Source of the DNA: Prevotella sp.
Lineage (GTDB): Bacteria > Bacteroidota > Bacteroidia > Bacteroidales > Bacteroidaceae
Length of the DNA: 33,795 nucleotides
Assembly: GCA_022782305.1 (NCBI GenBank)
Contig: JALFPC010000072.1
Location: 1 to 33,795, forward strand
Reading direction: 5' to 3'
The translations under genes were made by a program, and so were the position numbers. Below, one piece after another: positions 1-8,771 of this stretch (the first letter of the stretch is position 1; the number at the start of each line of letters is the position of its first letter). The notes beneath the pieces were generated by a model. It was not told the origin of the DNA, did not search any database, and saw only the letters and a program-made list of their open reading frames with translations.

Positions 1-774
1 GCGCTCGCGGAAATCGTTGGGTACAATGCGGTCTTCTACAACAGGACGATATTCCAGAATGTTCAAGTCTGCCTTTTGGAGCATGGTGTTATAGAACTTA
101 CGCTTCTTAGGATTGCTGTAAGCATCCTTCAAGATTTCAACGAGTCCCTTTTCTACATCACCATCTACATCGTGATAATTGGACATAATCCAAGCGTGAA
201 GCGTGTTGAATGGAGCTATATCCTCTTTCAAGGCTGCCTTTCGGCAAACGGACAGCACGCTGTGGTTGTTCAGTGTGTTTTCGCGGATGCTTTCCTGTGT
301 CTTGACTTGCAGTTTTAGGCTTGCACCAAACTTGATGTCTGCCTGTATATTCTCACCCACAAAACTGCGCTCATAGAACAGAGACTTAGATTTGTTTGGG
401 TAATAGTACAAGGCTTCACTTAAAATGTTCTTGCCATTGAACTTGACATCGTAATCATATCGGGTGCCATCGGCATAGAATGATACGTGCATTTCTGTTG
501 GCTCATCTTTAGTGAGCACAAATGGAATGCAGCCGCCAATTCCTACGGTTGCATCCGACTTAGGCATAACCAATAGACGGAACACCTCGTTCATGGCAAT
601 CAGTATGTTCGACTTGCCCGAAGCGTTTGAACCATAGAGGATGCCCAACTTGTACAAGAAAACGCCATCAGCAACTTCGGTGACAAGTTCCGAAGATGGT
701 CCCTTGGCCACGAAGCTTAATTCCTGCTTGTCGCGAATGGAAAGATAGTTCTTCACCCAAAAATCTCGTATCAT
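1..774 (-). CDS. AAA family ATP-binding protein, 5' part only
   Basis: The first 258 codons of a minus-strand gene are present; the rest lies beyond the left edge. The start is the ATG at 774-772 (MIRDFWVKNYLSIRDKQ). A P-loop GSNASGKSN occupies residues 48-56, preceded by ILY, which is the usual N-terminus of the AAA_15/AAA_21 group of SMC-like or OLD/RloC-like ATPases. Members often act in abortive infection or DNA-end processing, and a typical length is 400-450 residues. The Walker B and any C-terminal nuclease part are outside the window, so no specific role can be given. A TATTTTTG box on the minus strand (817-810) could be its -7 element. It appears monocistronic at its 5' side because 844 bp without a convincing gene follow. 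Confidence 0.85.
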   Translation of the reverse strand, partial: MIRDFWVKNYLSIRDKQELSFVAKGPSSELVTEVADGVFLYKLGILYGSNASGKSNILIAMNEVFRLLVMPKSDATVGIGGCIPFVLTKDEPTEMHVSFYADGTRYDYDVKFNGKNILSEALYYYPNKSKSLFYERSFVGENIQADIKFGASLKLQVKTQESIRENTLNNHSVLSVCRKAALKEDIAPFNTLHAWIMSNYHDVDGDVEKGLVEILKDAYSNPKKRKFYNTMLQKADLNILEYRPVVEDRIVPNDFRER

Positions 775-973
775 ACTACAATATTTAGACTATTATCGTA
801 ATTTTGCTACAAAAATACAAATAATATTTGAAATGGATACAACATTTATCATTCATTTCTGTAATTACGATACGTGTTTATGTATATTTAACTATAAAAT
901 AGATGCCGAGATAGCAAATTTGCACCAGTTTATGCTCCGAAGTAGTTATCCGATAGCTTAAATAAAATCCTAT

Positions 974-1138
974 ATATATAATGTACGCGCGCCCCTACCT
1001 GTGGAAAAGTATCCCCCTGAACATTTGAACATTTGAACATTTTAATAGGGTGTTATCCCTTATATAATAATGTACGCGCGCTTCCGCCTGTTGAAAAGTA
1101 TACCCCTGAACATTTGAACATTTGAACATTTTAATAGG
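974..1138. repeat. Direct duplication with 89-bp spacing
   Basis: Two copies of a segment of about 76 bp lie at about 974-1049 and 1063-1138. Each contains AATGTACGCGCG, then a GAAAAGTAT-type stretch, CCCCTGA, a doubled ACATTTGA and TTTTAATAGG. They differ at a few positions. No open reading frame explains the conservation. Confidence 0.8.
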
Positions 1139-1172
1139 ATATCAAGTTTGGTGTACATAATCAGGTATAGCT

Positions 1173-1204
1173 GGCTGAAAGCCCAGCGAGCGCATAGCCC
1201 AGGG
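1173..1204 (+). repeat. Core copy of a palindromic intergenic element
   Basis: This 32-bp stretch (GGCTGAAAGCCCAGCG, then AGCGCATAGCCCAGGG) matches the reverse complement of 33480-33512 with two mismatches. It appears to be a solo part of the longer element at 33310-33515. Confidence 0.7.
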
Positions 1205-1211
1205 GGTTATT

Positions 1212-1380
1212 AGGGTATAAGAACCGTTGTTTTTAGGGTATAAAAACAGTTGTTTTTAGGGTACAAGAACAGTTATTTTTAGGGTACAAGAACAGTTATT
1301 ATAAGGGTACAAAAACAGTTATTATAAGGGTACAAAAACAGCTATTATTAAGAGGTAAGAATAACTGTTCTTATACCCCC
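1212..1380. repeat. Six 23-bp tandem repeats capped by an inverted copy
   Basis: AGGGTA starts at 1212, 1235, 1258, 1281, 1304 and 1327, an exact 23-bp period. Each unit has the form AGGGTA(T/C)AAGAAC-AGTTATTTTT with small changes. Directly after unit six, 1356-1380 carries the reverse complement of a unit (AAGAATAACTGTTCTTATAC), so the last units can pair with it as a hairpin. There are no unique spacers, so it is not a CRISPR array. Confidence 0.85.
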
Positions 1381-1387
1381 TCTTCAG

Positions 1388-1417
1388 TCTTGGACACTCT
1401 TGGACACTCTTGGACAC
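1388..1417. repeat. Three perfect 10-bp tandem repeats
   Basis: TCTTGGACAC occurs three times head to tail (1388, 1398, 1408), just upstream of the promoter-like box at 1438-1445. Confidence 0.85.
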
Positions 1418-1445
1418 TTGTAGCTTAGGGAATTTTGTATCTTTG
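1418..1445 (+). promoter_or_regulatory. Promoter-like element without a recognised gene
   Basis: TTG at 1418-1420, a 17-bp gap and TATCTTTG at 1438-1445 match the Bacteroidota pattern, though the spacing is short. It would transcribe the short remnant ending at 1520 and possibly run on into the peptidase gene. Confidence 0.4.
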
Positions 1446-1602
1446 CAGTGTGAAAAGTGGAGATTAACTACAATTCGTGCCGAAGAGCAGATGATCACCG
1501 AAAAGGGACTGATTAAGTAGGTGTGTAGAATTATAAAAACTATTTTGCACACCTAATCATAAAAAAAGAGCAGAAAAGAATAGATATTTGACAAAAAATA
1601 TG

Positions 1603-1610
1603 TAACTTTG
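1603..1610 (+). promoter_or_regulatory. -7 box for the dipeptidyl peptidase III gene
   Basis: TAACTTTG fits TAnnTTTG exactly. It lies only 8 bases before the ATG at 1619. A TTTG at 1587-1590 is only 12 bp upstream, closer than usual, so the -33 element is unclear. Confidence 0.5.
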
Positions 1611-1618
1611 ACCCCATT

Positions 1619-3622
1619 ATGAAGAAAGGACTAACAACAATGATTATCATGGCATTAACAGCTGCATCATGCACGAGCAGCGACAAGATGCAAAACAGCG
1701 ACGATTTTGAGTATTGCAACGAGAGATTCGCTGATCTCCAAATGCTGAGATACAAAGTGGATGGCTTTGAGAATCTCACTCTCAAACAGAAAACATTTAT
1801 CTACTACCTGCAGGAGGCTGCCCTGTGGGGAAGAGATATCCTCTTCGACCAAAACGGCAAGTATAACCTCGAAATCAGACAAACTCTCGAAGACCTGTAT
1901 GCCAACTATAAAGGCGACAGGGAGAGCAAGGATTTCAAAGCTTTTGAGGTGTATCTCAAGCGTGTATGGTTTTCAAATGGTATACACCACCACTACGGCT
2001 GCGAGAAGTTTATCCCTGAGTTTAGCCGCGAATGGTTTGTGGAGCAGACCAAATGCAGCGATGAACTGGCTGAGATTATCTTCAACCCTAACATCATGGC
2101 AAAGAGAGTAAATCTGGCTGACGGACAGGACCTGCTGCTTACCAGTGCCTGCAACTACTATCAGGGCGTAACACAAAAAGAGGCTGAGGAGTTCTATGCA
2201 CGCGAAAAAGCCAATGGAGACCAGCAGCATCCCGTGATGCACGGCATGAACTCTACTCTCGTAAAGGGTAAGGACGGTAAGATATACGAAGAGCGCTGGA
2301 CTACCACGGGCAAGTATGGACCTTATCTTACCAAGATTGTGGAGAACCTCAAGAAAGCACGCGACTATGCCGAGGACGAGAAACAAAAGGAGGTGATAGA
2401 CAAACTGGTGGCTTTCTATGAGACCGGCGACCTCAAGACTTTCGACGAATATAGCATAGCATGGGTGGAAAACACCGCTCCACTCGTTGACTTCGTAAAC
2501 GGATTCATCGAGTGCTATGGCGACCCGCTCGGACTGAAGAGTTCATGGGAGAGCATAGTAAACTTCAAGGATGTGGAGGCCACCAAGAGAGCAGAGAAAC
2601 TGAGCCAAAACGCACAGTGGTTTGAAAACAACTCTCCCGTAGATCCCAAATTCAAGAAGGATAAAGTGAAAGGCGTGTCGGCCAAGGTTATCAGGGCTGC
2701 CATACTGGGTGGCGACCTCTATCCCTCTACAGCCATCGGCATCAACCTACCCAACAGCAACTGGGTGAGAGCAGAGCACGGCAGCAAGTCGGTAACCATT
2801 GCCAACCTCACTCATGCCTATGCTCAGGCTGCCAAGGGTAGCGGCATGATGAAGGAATTTGCCGCCAGCCAGGAGTATATAGACCTGATGGAGAAATACG
2901 GCGACCTTACCGACGACCTGCATACAGACCTGCACGAATGTCTCGGTCACGGCAGTGGCAAACTCATGCCCGGTGTTGACCCCGACAGCCTCAAGGCATA
3001 CGGAAGCACCATTGAGGAGGCACGCGCTGACCTCTTCGCACTCTATTACCTCGCCGACAGCAAACTCGTGGAGATGGGACTGCTGCCCGATGCCGAGGCA
3101 TACAAGGCAAGTTATATCCAGCAGATGATGAACGGACTCTTGACACAGATGGTGCGCATCAAACTGGGCGACCAGATTGAGGAGTCACACATGCGCAATC
3201 GCGCCCTTATAGCTCGCTGGGCCTTTGAGCATGGCAAAGGCAAAGGCAAAGACGGCAAGGATGTGATCGAAATGGTAGACAGACAGGGCAAGACCTATGT
3301 GGTGATCAACGACTTTGAAGCACTGCGCAACCTCTTTGGGCAACTGCTCGCAGAGATACAGCGTATCAAGTCAACAGGCGATTTCAAGGGTGCCCGCGAC
3401 CTCGTGGAAACCTACGGAGTGAAGATTGACCCTGCACTGCACAAACAGGTGCTCGAGAGATATACCAAACTCAATATCGCACCTTATAAGGGTTTCATCA
3501 ATCCTGTATACAAGGCCGTTACCGATAGTAAGGGCAACATCACTGATGTGACCATCAGTTACACCGAAGGATATGCCGAGCAGATGATGAGATACTCAAA
3601 GCAGTATCATATTGCACAATAA
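1619..3622 (+). CDS. Dipeptidyl peptidase III-like zinc metallopeptidase (M49), lipoprotein
   Basis: Family M49 enzymes remove dipeptides from the N-terminus of oligopeptides. The zinc motif HECLGH is at residues 439-444 and the second motif EEARAD begins at 466. The zinc ligands would be H439, H444 and E467, with the general base at E440. The 28-residue spacing from first His to Glu agrees with the Bacteroides enzyme. The length, 667 aa, is usual for the bacterial branch. The N-terminus MKKGLTT plus a hydrophobic stretch and LTAASC is a type II signal peptide with lipobox, so the protein is probably membrane-anchored outside the cytoplasm. The ATG at 1619 is preferred because it supplies the two lysines of the signal peptide. 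A hairpin terminator follows. It appears to be a single-gene unit. Confidence 0.93.
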   Translation: MKKGLTTMIIMALTAASCTSSDKMQNSDDFEYCNERFADLQMLRYKVDGFENLTLKQKTFIYYLQEAALWGRDILFDQNGKYNLEIRQTLEDLYANYKGDRESKDFKAFEVYLKRVWFSNGIHHHYGCEKFIPEFSREWFVEQTKCSDELAEIIFNPNIMAKRVNLADGQDLLLTSACNYYQGVTQKEAEEFYAREKANGDQQHPVMHGMNSTLVKGKDGKIYEERWTTTGKYGPYLTKIVENLKKARDYAEDEKQKEVIDKLVAFYETGDLKTFDEYSIAWVENTAPLVDFVNGFIECYGDPLGLKSSWESIVNFKDVEATKRAEKLSQNAQWFENNSPVDPKFKKDKVKGVSAKVIRAAILGGDLYPSTAIGINLPNSNWVRAEHGSKSVTIANLTHAYAQAAKGSGMMKEFAASQEYIDLMEKYGDLTDDLHTDLHECLGHGSGKLMPGVDPDSLKAYGSTIEEARADLFALYYLADSKLVEMGLLPDAEAYKASYIQQMMNGLLTQMVRIKLGDQIEESHMRNRALIARWAFEHGKGKGKDGKDVIEMVDRQGKTYVVINDFEALRNLFGQLLAEIQRIKSTGDFKGARDLVETYGVKIDPALHKQVLERYTKLNIAPYKGFINPVYKAVTDSKGNITDVTISYTEGYAEQMMRYSKQYHIAQ

Positions 3623-3631
3623 CAACAAACC

Positions 3632-3680
3632 TATGCGGATGGATGCACCTACATTTGGGGGCGCCATCCGCATATTTTAC
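3632..3680 (+). terminator. Intrinsic terminator after dipeptidyl peptidase III
   Basis: TATGCGGATGG (3632-3642) pairs with CCATCCGCATA (3664-3674), an 11-bp perfect stem, followed by TTTTACTTTC. It lies 9 bases after the stop codon. Confidence 0.75.
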
Positions 3681-3741
3681 TTTCATACTACTAACCATAT
3701 CAACATACTGACATCATTGTAACAATACTACTAACTATTAT

Positions 3742-6700
3742 ATGAACAGACTATATCATTACTTGCAAACCATGGCGTTATGCCTCTTAATGCCAGCGAC
3801 ATTCTGTATAGACACACATGCCCAATGGGTAGACATCACCAAGTATTATTTATCCAATACAGGTTTCGACAACGGCTCTGACCAGGGATGGACATACTGG
3901 TTTAACGGCGGCACATGCAACCGCAGAGAAGGCAGCATGGAGTTTTGGAACAACAACAGTTTCGACATACACCAAGACCTGACAGGACTGACAAATGGAC
4001 ACTACCGCCTCTCAGTGCAGTCATACTACAGATGCCAAGACAACCAGCAGGGGTATAACAACTATAAGAACGGCACCGAGAATATCACTGCGGTTATGTA
4101 TGCCGGCAGCAAGGAACAAAAGTTGCTGAGCGTGTATACCTTCGCATTCAACCAAAACGAATGGGGCACATGGAGCCCCGACAATAGGTCGTACTATCCC
4201 AACACCATGGAGGCTGCACGCAAGGCTTTTGACCAAGGCCAATATTGGAACATCATGGAGTTTGACGTGACCGACGGCGCCATAAGCATAGGACTGAAAA
4301 ACAATCATTACATATACAGCAACTGGTGTATATTCGACAATTTCAAGTTGGAAGTGAGCAGCCAAAGCCTAACCCCAGCCGCTAACATAACCATCAATGC
4401 CGCAAGCACAGAACTAATCATAGGCGAGAGCACTCCACTAACCGTTAACTTCTCTCCCGACAATACCACAATCAAAAGAGTGACATGGGCAAGCAATAAT
4501 GCCGATGTGGCCACCATCGACGACCATGGCATGCTCATGGCCATGGGACAGGGACAGGCTGTGATTACCGCCACTGCCATTGACGGTGGCGGCGCCACGG
4601 CATCCGTTACCATAACCGTGACAGACAATCCCGCCACTGCCGCATCATTGGTGATCAACGAGATTATGGCCTCAAATATTGATCTGGCCGTATCGCCAGC
4701 ATTCAATTTCGATGGTTGGATAGAACTCTACAACCCTACCGACAAGGCAGTATCGCTCAAGGGATTATACATCAGCGACGACCCACTCACTACGCATAAA
4801 TGGCAGATGAATAGCAGAGCAGGAGTCATTCCTGCCCACGGATTTAAATTGGTATGGTTTGACAGTGCCGAACTATGCGCTGACAATGCTCCATTTAAAC
4901 TGGACACCGATGGCGGCACTCTCATCATCAGCAATCCACAGGGAACCATCATAGCACAACAGGACTTCCCCGAGGCTTTGGAGAGAGTGGCATACGCACG
5001 CACCACCGACGGTGGAGAGACATGGGCGCTGACCGCCGATGCCACACCAGGCAGAAGCAATGCCACGGCTGCCTTTGCTGACACACAACTGCCCGCTCCT
5101 ACCACCGACATACAATCGTGCCTCTTCTCAAATTCGCTCACTCTAAACATAGGAACCACAGAAGGAGCCACAGTGAGATATACTACCGACGGCACATTGC
5201 CCACCATGAACAATGGTACAACCCTCAATGGCAACACCATGACCATAAGCGAGACCACATCGCTCAGACTGCGCCAATTCCAAGATGGCATGCTGCCAAG
5301 CAAGGTGACAACACGCTCATATATATATAAGGATAAGGATTATCAGTTGCCCGTTATATCAGTGGTTGCTGACCCCAAATTCCTATATGACGACTCTATA
5401 GGCGTGATGGTACAGGGAGTTAACGGCCGCACAGGCAACGGACAGCGCACGCCTTGCAACTGGAATATGGACTGGGAGCGACCTGTGAACATGAGTTTCA
5501 TTGCCGCCGACGGCACCATGGCCCTCAACCAGGATGTAAACCTCGAGATGGCAGGTGGATGGAGCCGAGCATTTACACCACACTCTTTCAAATTGAAGGG
5601 CAACAAGGAACTGGGCGGCAACAAAAACCTCAACTATCCTTTCTTCACAGCCAAACCATTCATCCGCAACCGCACACTGCAAATCAGAAACGGCGGTAAC
5701 GACACAGGATGCCGCATAAAAGACGCTGCCCTGCAATCTATCATACAGACATCGGGCATAGACATAGACCTGCAGTCATATCAACCTATACACGAATTCA
5801 TAAACGGTAAATATATGGGTGTGCTCAACATGCGCGAACCAAACAACAAGCATTATGTGTATGCCAACTATGGATGGGACGAAGAGGATATTGATCAGTT
5901 TGAAATGAGTCCCGACTCTGGCTATGTGCAGAAATGCGGCAACGAAGATGCCTTCAACCGATTGTGCGAACTGAGTGCCAATGCCGCCGATCCCGTGGCT
6001 TACAATGAGATACTACAACTGCTGGACATAGACGAATATATCAACTATATGGCCATGGAGATGTATGTGGGCAACACTGACTGGCCACAGAACAACATCA
6101 AGGGATTCAGACATATTAACGGCAAGTTTAGGTTTGTTTCCTTCGACCTCGACCATGCCTTCAATACAGCAAACAGTTTCAGCACCTTCGACTCGAAAAA
6201 GATATACACATTCGACGAGATCTATGACACTGGTCTACGTGAGACCGAAGAGATAAAGATGGTGACAATCTTTGACAATCTACTGCTCAACGACGACTTT
6301 AAAAGCCGGTTCATTGATGCCTTTACCATCATGGGCGGAAGCGTGTTTGAAAAACAGAGAGCAGACGCCGTGATAGATTCATTGGTAAACAAGGTAAACC
6401 CCATGATGGCACTTGAGGGTGGTTCGGCTTCGTATACCGCTAACCAACTGAAAGAGAGCATCAAAGGACGCAATGCAACCATGATGAATACCATAGCCAA
6501 CTATTCGCCAATGGGACTCAAGAGCACAGCAAAGTATAATATTACCCTGACGAGCAACATCAAGGGCGCACTGCTCTTAATCAATGGCATGCGCATACCT
6601 ACCGGTGAGTTCTGCGGACTGGCTTTTGCCAATACTACCATCAGCGCCGTGGCACCTGCAGGCTATACCTTCAAAGGATGGCGCAACATGAACAGCAGCC

Positions 6701-7551
6701 ACGAGAGTTATTTCACCACCAACGAGGCTTTTGCACTCAATGCCGACAATCTCTGCCTCAAGGCGGTGTTTGACCCAATGACCGACGAGGAGCGCACCTT
6801 AGCAGGCATACACCCCGTTTGCATCAATGAGATTAGCGCATCAAATGATATCTTTGTGAACGACTATTTCAAAAAGGCTGACTGGGTGGAACTCTACAAT
6901 ACCACCGACTACGACATAGACCTGGAAGGTATGTATATCTCTGACGATGCAGCAAAGCCATACAAGAGCAAGATTACAAAGGGAGACACCCAGACCAACA
7001 CTATCATTCCAGCACATGGTCACATGATCGTATGGTGCGACAAGCAAAACGCAAAATCACAACTTCATGCCTCATTTAAGATATCAGGCGATGGTGGCAC
7101 CATATATCTGAGTGCTGCCGACAAGACATGGACAGACTCTCTCTCATACCCCGCACATGACGAGTTCTCGTCGGTGGGCCGCTATCCCGATGGTGCCAGC
7201 AAAGTGTTTGTTATGCACCGCCCAACCATTGCCACCACCAATATTGCCACCTCATACATGCAGGAATATGACCCTGTGGCCACAGGCATGGATGGATGCC
7301 GTCATGACGGCACCGATATGGTGACCATACAGGTGCAACTGGGTCGCCTGGCTATTAGCGGCAATGGAATGATAAGTGTGGAGATATATGCTGTGAGTGG
7401 ACAAAGAGTGGGCATGGCCACAGTAGATGGTACAGGCAAGGGATATATATCCACGAGCCATCTGCAACAAGGATGCTATATAGCCAAGGCTACAGACGGC
7501 TCGGGTAATCAGTCGGTATGCAAGTTCAGCATTTCGCACAACTTGCGCTGA
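3742..7551 (+). CDS. Secreted CotH-kinase protein with lamin-tail and Ig-like domains
   Basis: A 1269-aa secreted multidomain protein. A signal peptide (about residues 1-27, ending THA-QW) leads into a jelly-roll-like region (about 35-205). Then come a BIG2 Ig-like domain (about 211-293), a first lamin-tail domain (about 300-415, VINEIMASN...WIELYNP), a chitobiase C-terminal-like fold (about 455-530, VRYTTDGTLPT), a CotH domain (about 535-900), an InlB-like segment (GYTFKGW) and a second lamin-tail domain (about 1018-1130). The C-terminus resembles a Por-type sorting tail. CotH proteins are atypical kinases; the FDLDHAFN segment with D802 and D804 fits the conserved metal-binding region. The substrate is unknown, and a surface protein or glycan target is inference. 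Its 3' end overlaps the convergent dacB-like gene by 43 bp. Confidence 0.88.
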   Translation: MNRLYHYLQTMALCLLMPATFCIDTHAQWVDITKYYLSNTGFDNGSDQGWTYWFNGGTCNRREGSMEFWNNNSFDIHQDLTGLTNGHYRLSVQSYYRCQDNQQGYNNYKNGTENITAVMYAGSKEQKLLSVYTFAFNQNEWGTWSPDNRSYYPNTMEAARKAFDQGQYWNIMEFDVTDGAISIGLKNNHYIYSNWCIFDNFKLEVSSQSLTPAANITINAASTELIIGESTPLTVNFSPDNTTIKRVTWASNNADVATIDDHGMLMAMGQGQAVITATAIDGGGATASVTITVTDNPATAASLVINEIMASNIDLAVSPAFNFDGWIELYNPTDKAVSLKGLYISDDPLTTHKWQMNSRAGVIPAHGFKLVWFDSAELCADNAPFKLDTDGGTLIISNPQGTIIAQQDFPEALERVAYARTTDGGETWALTADATPGRSNATAAFADTQLPAPTTDIQSCLFSNSLTLNIGTTEGATVRYTTDGTLPTMNNGTTLNGNTMTISETTSLRLRQFQDGMLPSKVTTRSYIYKDKDYQLPVISVVADPKFLYDDSIGVMVQGVNGRTGNGQRTPCNWNMDWERPVNMSFIAADGTMALNQDVNLEMAGGWSRAFTPHSFKLKGNKELGGNKNLNYPFFTAKPFIRNRTLQIRNGGNDTGCRIKDAALQSIIQTSGIDIDLQSYQPIHEFINGKYMGVLNMREPNNKHYVYANYGWDEEDIDQFEMSPDSGYVQKCGNEDAFNRLCELSANAADPVAYNEILQLLDIDEYINYMAMEMYVGNTDWPQNNIKGFRHINGKFRFVSFDLDHAFNTANSFSTFDSKKIYTFDEIYDTGLRETEEIKMVTIFDNLLLNDDFKSRFIDAFTIMGGSVFEKQRADAVIDSLVNKVNPMMALEGGSASYTANQLKESIKGRNATMMNTIANYSPMGLKSTAKYNITLTSNIKGALLLINGMRIPTGEFCGLAFANTTISAVAPAGYTFKGWRNMNSSHESYFTTNEAFALNADNLCLKAVFDPMTDEERTLAGIHPVCINEISASNDIFVNDYFKKADWVELYNTTDYDIDLEGMYISDDAAKPYKSKITKGDTQTNTIIPAHGHMIVWCDKQNAKSQLHASFKISGDGGTIYLSAADKTWTDSLSYPAHDEFSSVGRYPDGASKVFVMHRPTIATTNIATSYMQEYDPVATGMDGCRHDGTDMVTIQVQLGRLAISGNGMISVEIYAVSGQRVGMATVDGTGKGYISTSHLQQGCYIAKATDGSGNQSVCKFSISHNLR

Positions 7552-8771
7552 AGCACTCTCGCATCAAGAACAGACATCTCGCTGCTCATCACAGCAAATG
7601 CCAACCAATGACCATCAGCACCTTTGCAGAATCCGGCAAGGGTGCTGATTCCGTATGGATGAGATAGGGTGCCGGTCTTGGCCCACACCTTGCCACGGAT
7701 GCGAGGGCCTGTCATCTCGCGTGCCAGCGTGCCATCCACACCTGCCACAGAAAGGTTGCGCATGAGCGACTCGCGTATCTTCTCATCCTTATATCCATAA
7801 TATAATATTGAGGTGAGCGACTGGGGAGTGAGGCGGTTATGGGTGCACAAACCGCATCCGTCGTGGATAACAATAGTGGAATCGCTTACTCCCACCTCCT
7901 GCCTCAGAAATTCATTCATATAGCGCACTCCCGTCTTTACAGGGTCTTGTGTGCTGTCTATGGCATGACCGATGGTGTAAAGGAGTGATGTAGACTGTGT
8001 GTTTGAACTGTTTTTCCACATTCTCTTTATCACCTCATCAATGCTTAGGCTGGCAGAGGCTATGGTCTTGAATCCCTGCGGCACAGGCTGGACGGTCACC
8101 TGGCTGTCGGCCACGGCAATACCTTGGGCACGCAGCGAAGCCCGTAAGGCCCTCACTATGCGTTGCTCACCCTTATAGAGGAGTCCATAGCGCGAGAATG
8201 ATAGATCCCACGGAAACCAGTGTTCTTCGCACTTTACGGGTTCGTCGATGATAAGGTCCACATATAGTTTGCCCGACAGTTTCCTTATGCCACTGTTCTT
8301 TAGTTTCTGGGCGAGCGGTGTGAGGTCGGCTTCCATGAGTTGAGGATGCAGGCCAGCCACAAAGGCTATATCGCCATTGAGCATCCCATCGGCAGCCATC
8401 TTGCCACGGGTCATCATCTTGGTCTCATAACGATAGTCGATGCCCAGAAGGTGCAGACCGGCTATGCCCGAGAGCAGTTTCATGCACGATGCCGACGGTA
8501 GAGCCATGGTTTCATTATACCCATAAACGGGTTTCTCTGCAGTAATATCGAAGACATGGAAAGCGAAATTGCCCTCTACCCTCTTCTGGTGGGCAAACTC
8601 ATCAAGATTGCAGCGCAGCAGTGTGTCTATAGGCAGAGGGTTTACTACGGCCTCGGTATCAGTAATACCATCACCGGTGGCAGAACACTTGTGCACCGCC
8701 ACGCAAACCGTAACCACCAAGACCACTGCCACTGCCGCTCCCGACAATATGGTCAGAAGTCGTCTGTTCAT
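7509..8771 (-). CDS. dacB: D-alanyl-D-alanine carboxypeptidase/endopeptidase (PBP4, S13 family)
   Basis: This low-molecular-weight penicillin-binding protein trims or cleaves peptidoglycan stem peptides outside the inner membrane. All three serine-enzyme motifs are visible: S95-C-M-K98 (SxxK), S255-S-N257 (SxN) and K365-T-G367 (KTG). An N-terminal hydrophobic segment (residues 5-26) acts as signal peptide or anchor. At 420 aa it is somewhat short for the family. The usual DGSGLS stretch reads DGCGLC here (from about residue 304), with two cysteines replacing serines; these are not the catalytic residues. Its ATG overlaps the stop of the upstream MaoC-like gene by 4 bp, so the two are translationally coupled. 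The 3' end overlaps the convergent CotH gene. Confidence 0.88.
   Translation of the reverse strand: MNRRLLTILSGAAVAVVLVVTVCVAVHKCSATGDGITDTEAVVNPLPIDTLLRCNLDEFAHQKRVEGNFAFHVFDITAEKPVYGYNETMALPSASCMKLLSGIAGLHLLGIDYRYETKMMTRGKMAADGMLNGDIAFVAGLHPQLMEADLTPLAQKLKNSGIRKLSGKLYVDLIIDEPVKCEEHWFPWDLSFSRYGLLYKGEQRIVRALRASLRAQGIAVADSQVTVQPVPQGFKTIASASLSIDEVIKRMWKNSSNTQSTSLLYTIGHAIDSTQDPVKTGVRYMNEFLRQEVGVSDSTIVIHDGCGLCTHNRLTPQSLTSILYYGYKDEKIRESLMRNLSVAGVDGTLAREMTGPRIRGKVWAKTGTLSHPYGISTLAGFCKGADGHWLAFAVMSSEMSVLDARVLQRKLCEMLNLHTD

Larger units (their letters stand above)
775..1618. other. Repeat-rich intergenic region without a convincing gene
   Basis: This 844-bp gap between the AAA ATPase and dipeptidyl peptidase III holds several repeat types listed separately: a duplicated segment (974-1138), a copy of a palindromic element core (1173-1204), six 23-bp tandem units plus an inverted copy (1212-1380), and three 10-bp units (1388-1417). 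A promoter-like box TATCTTTG at 1438-1445 is followed by a short open stretch ending at 1520 (last residues MITEKGLIK). That stretch may be the remnant of a lost gene, but I do not recognise it. Confidence 0.7.

Noticed and set aside
1212..1380. CRISPR array
   Set aside because: The 23-bp units are adjacent with no unique spacers, and no cas genes are nearby.
7509..8771. Inactive dacB because of the DGCGLC stretch
   Set aside because: All three catalytic motifs (SxxK, SxN, KTG) are intact; the cysteines replace non-catalytic serines.
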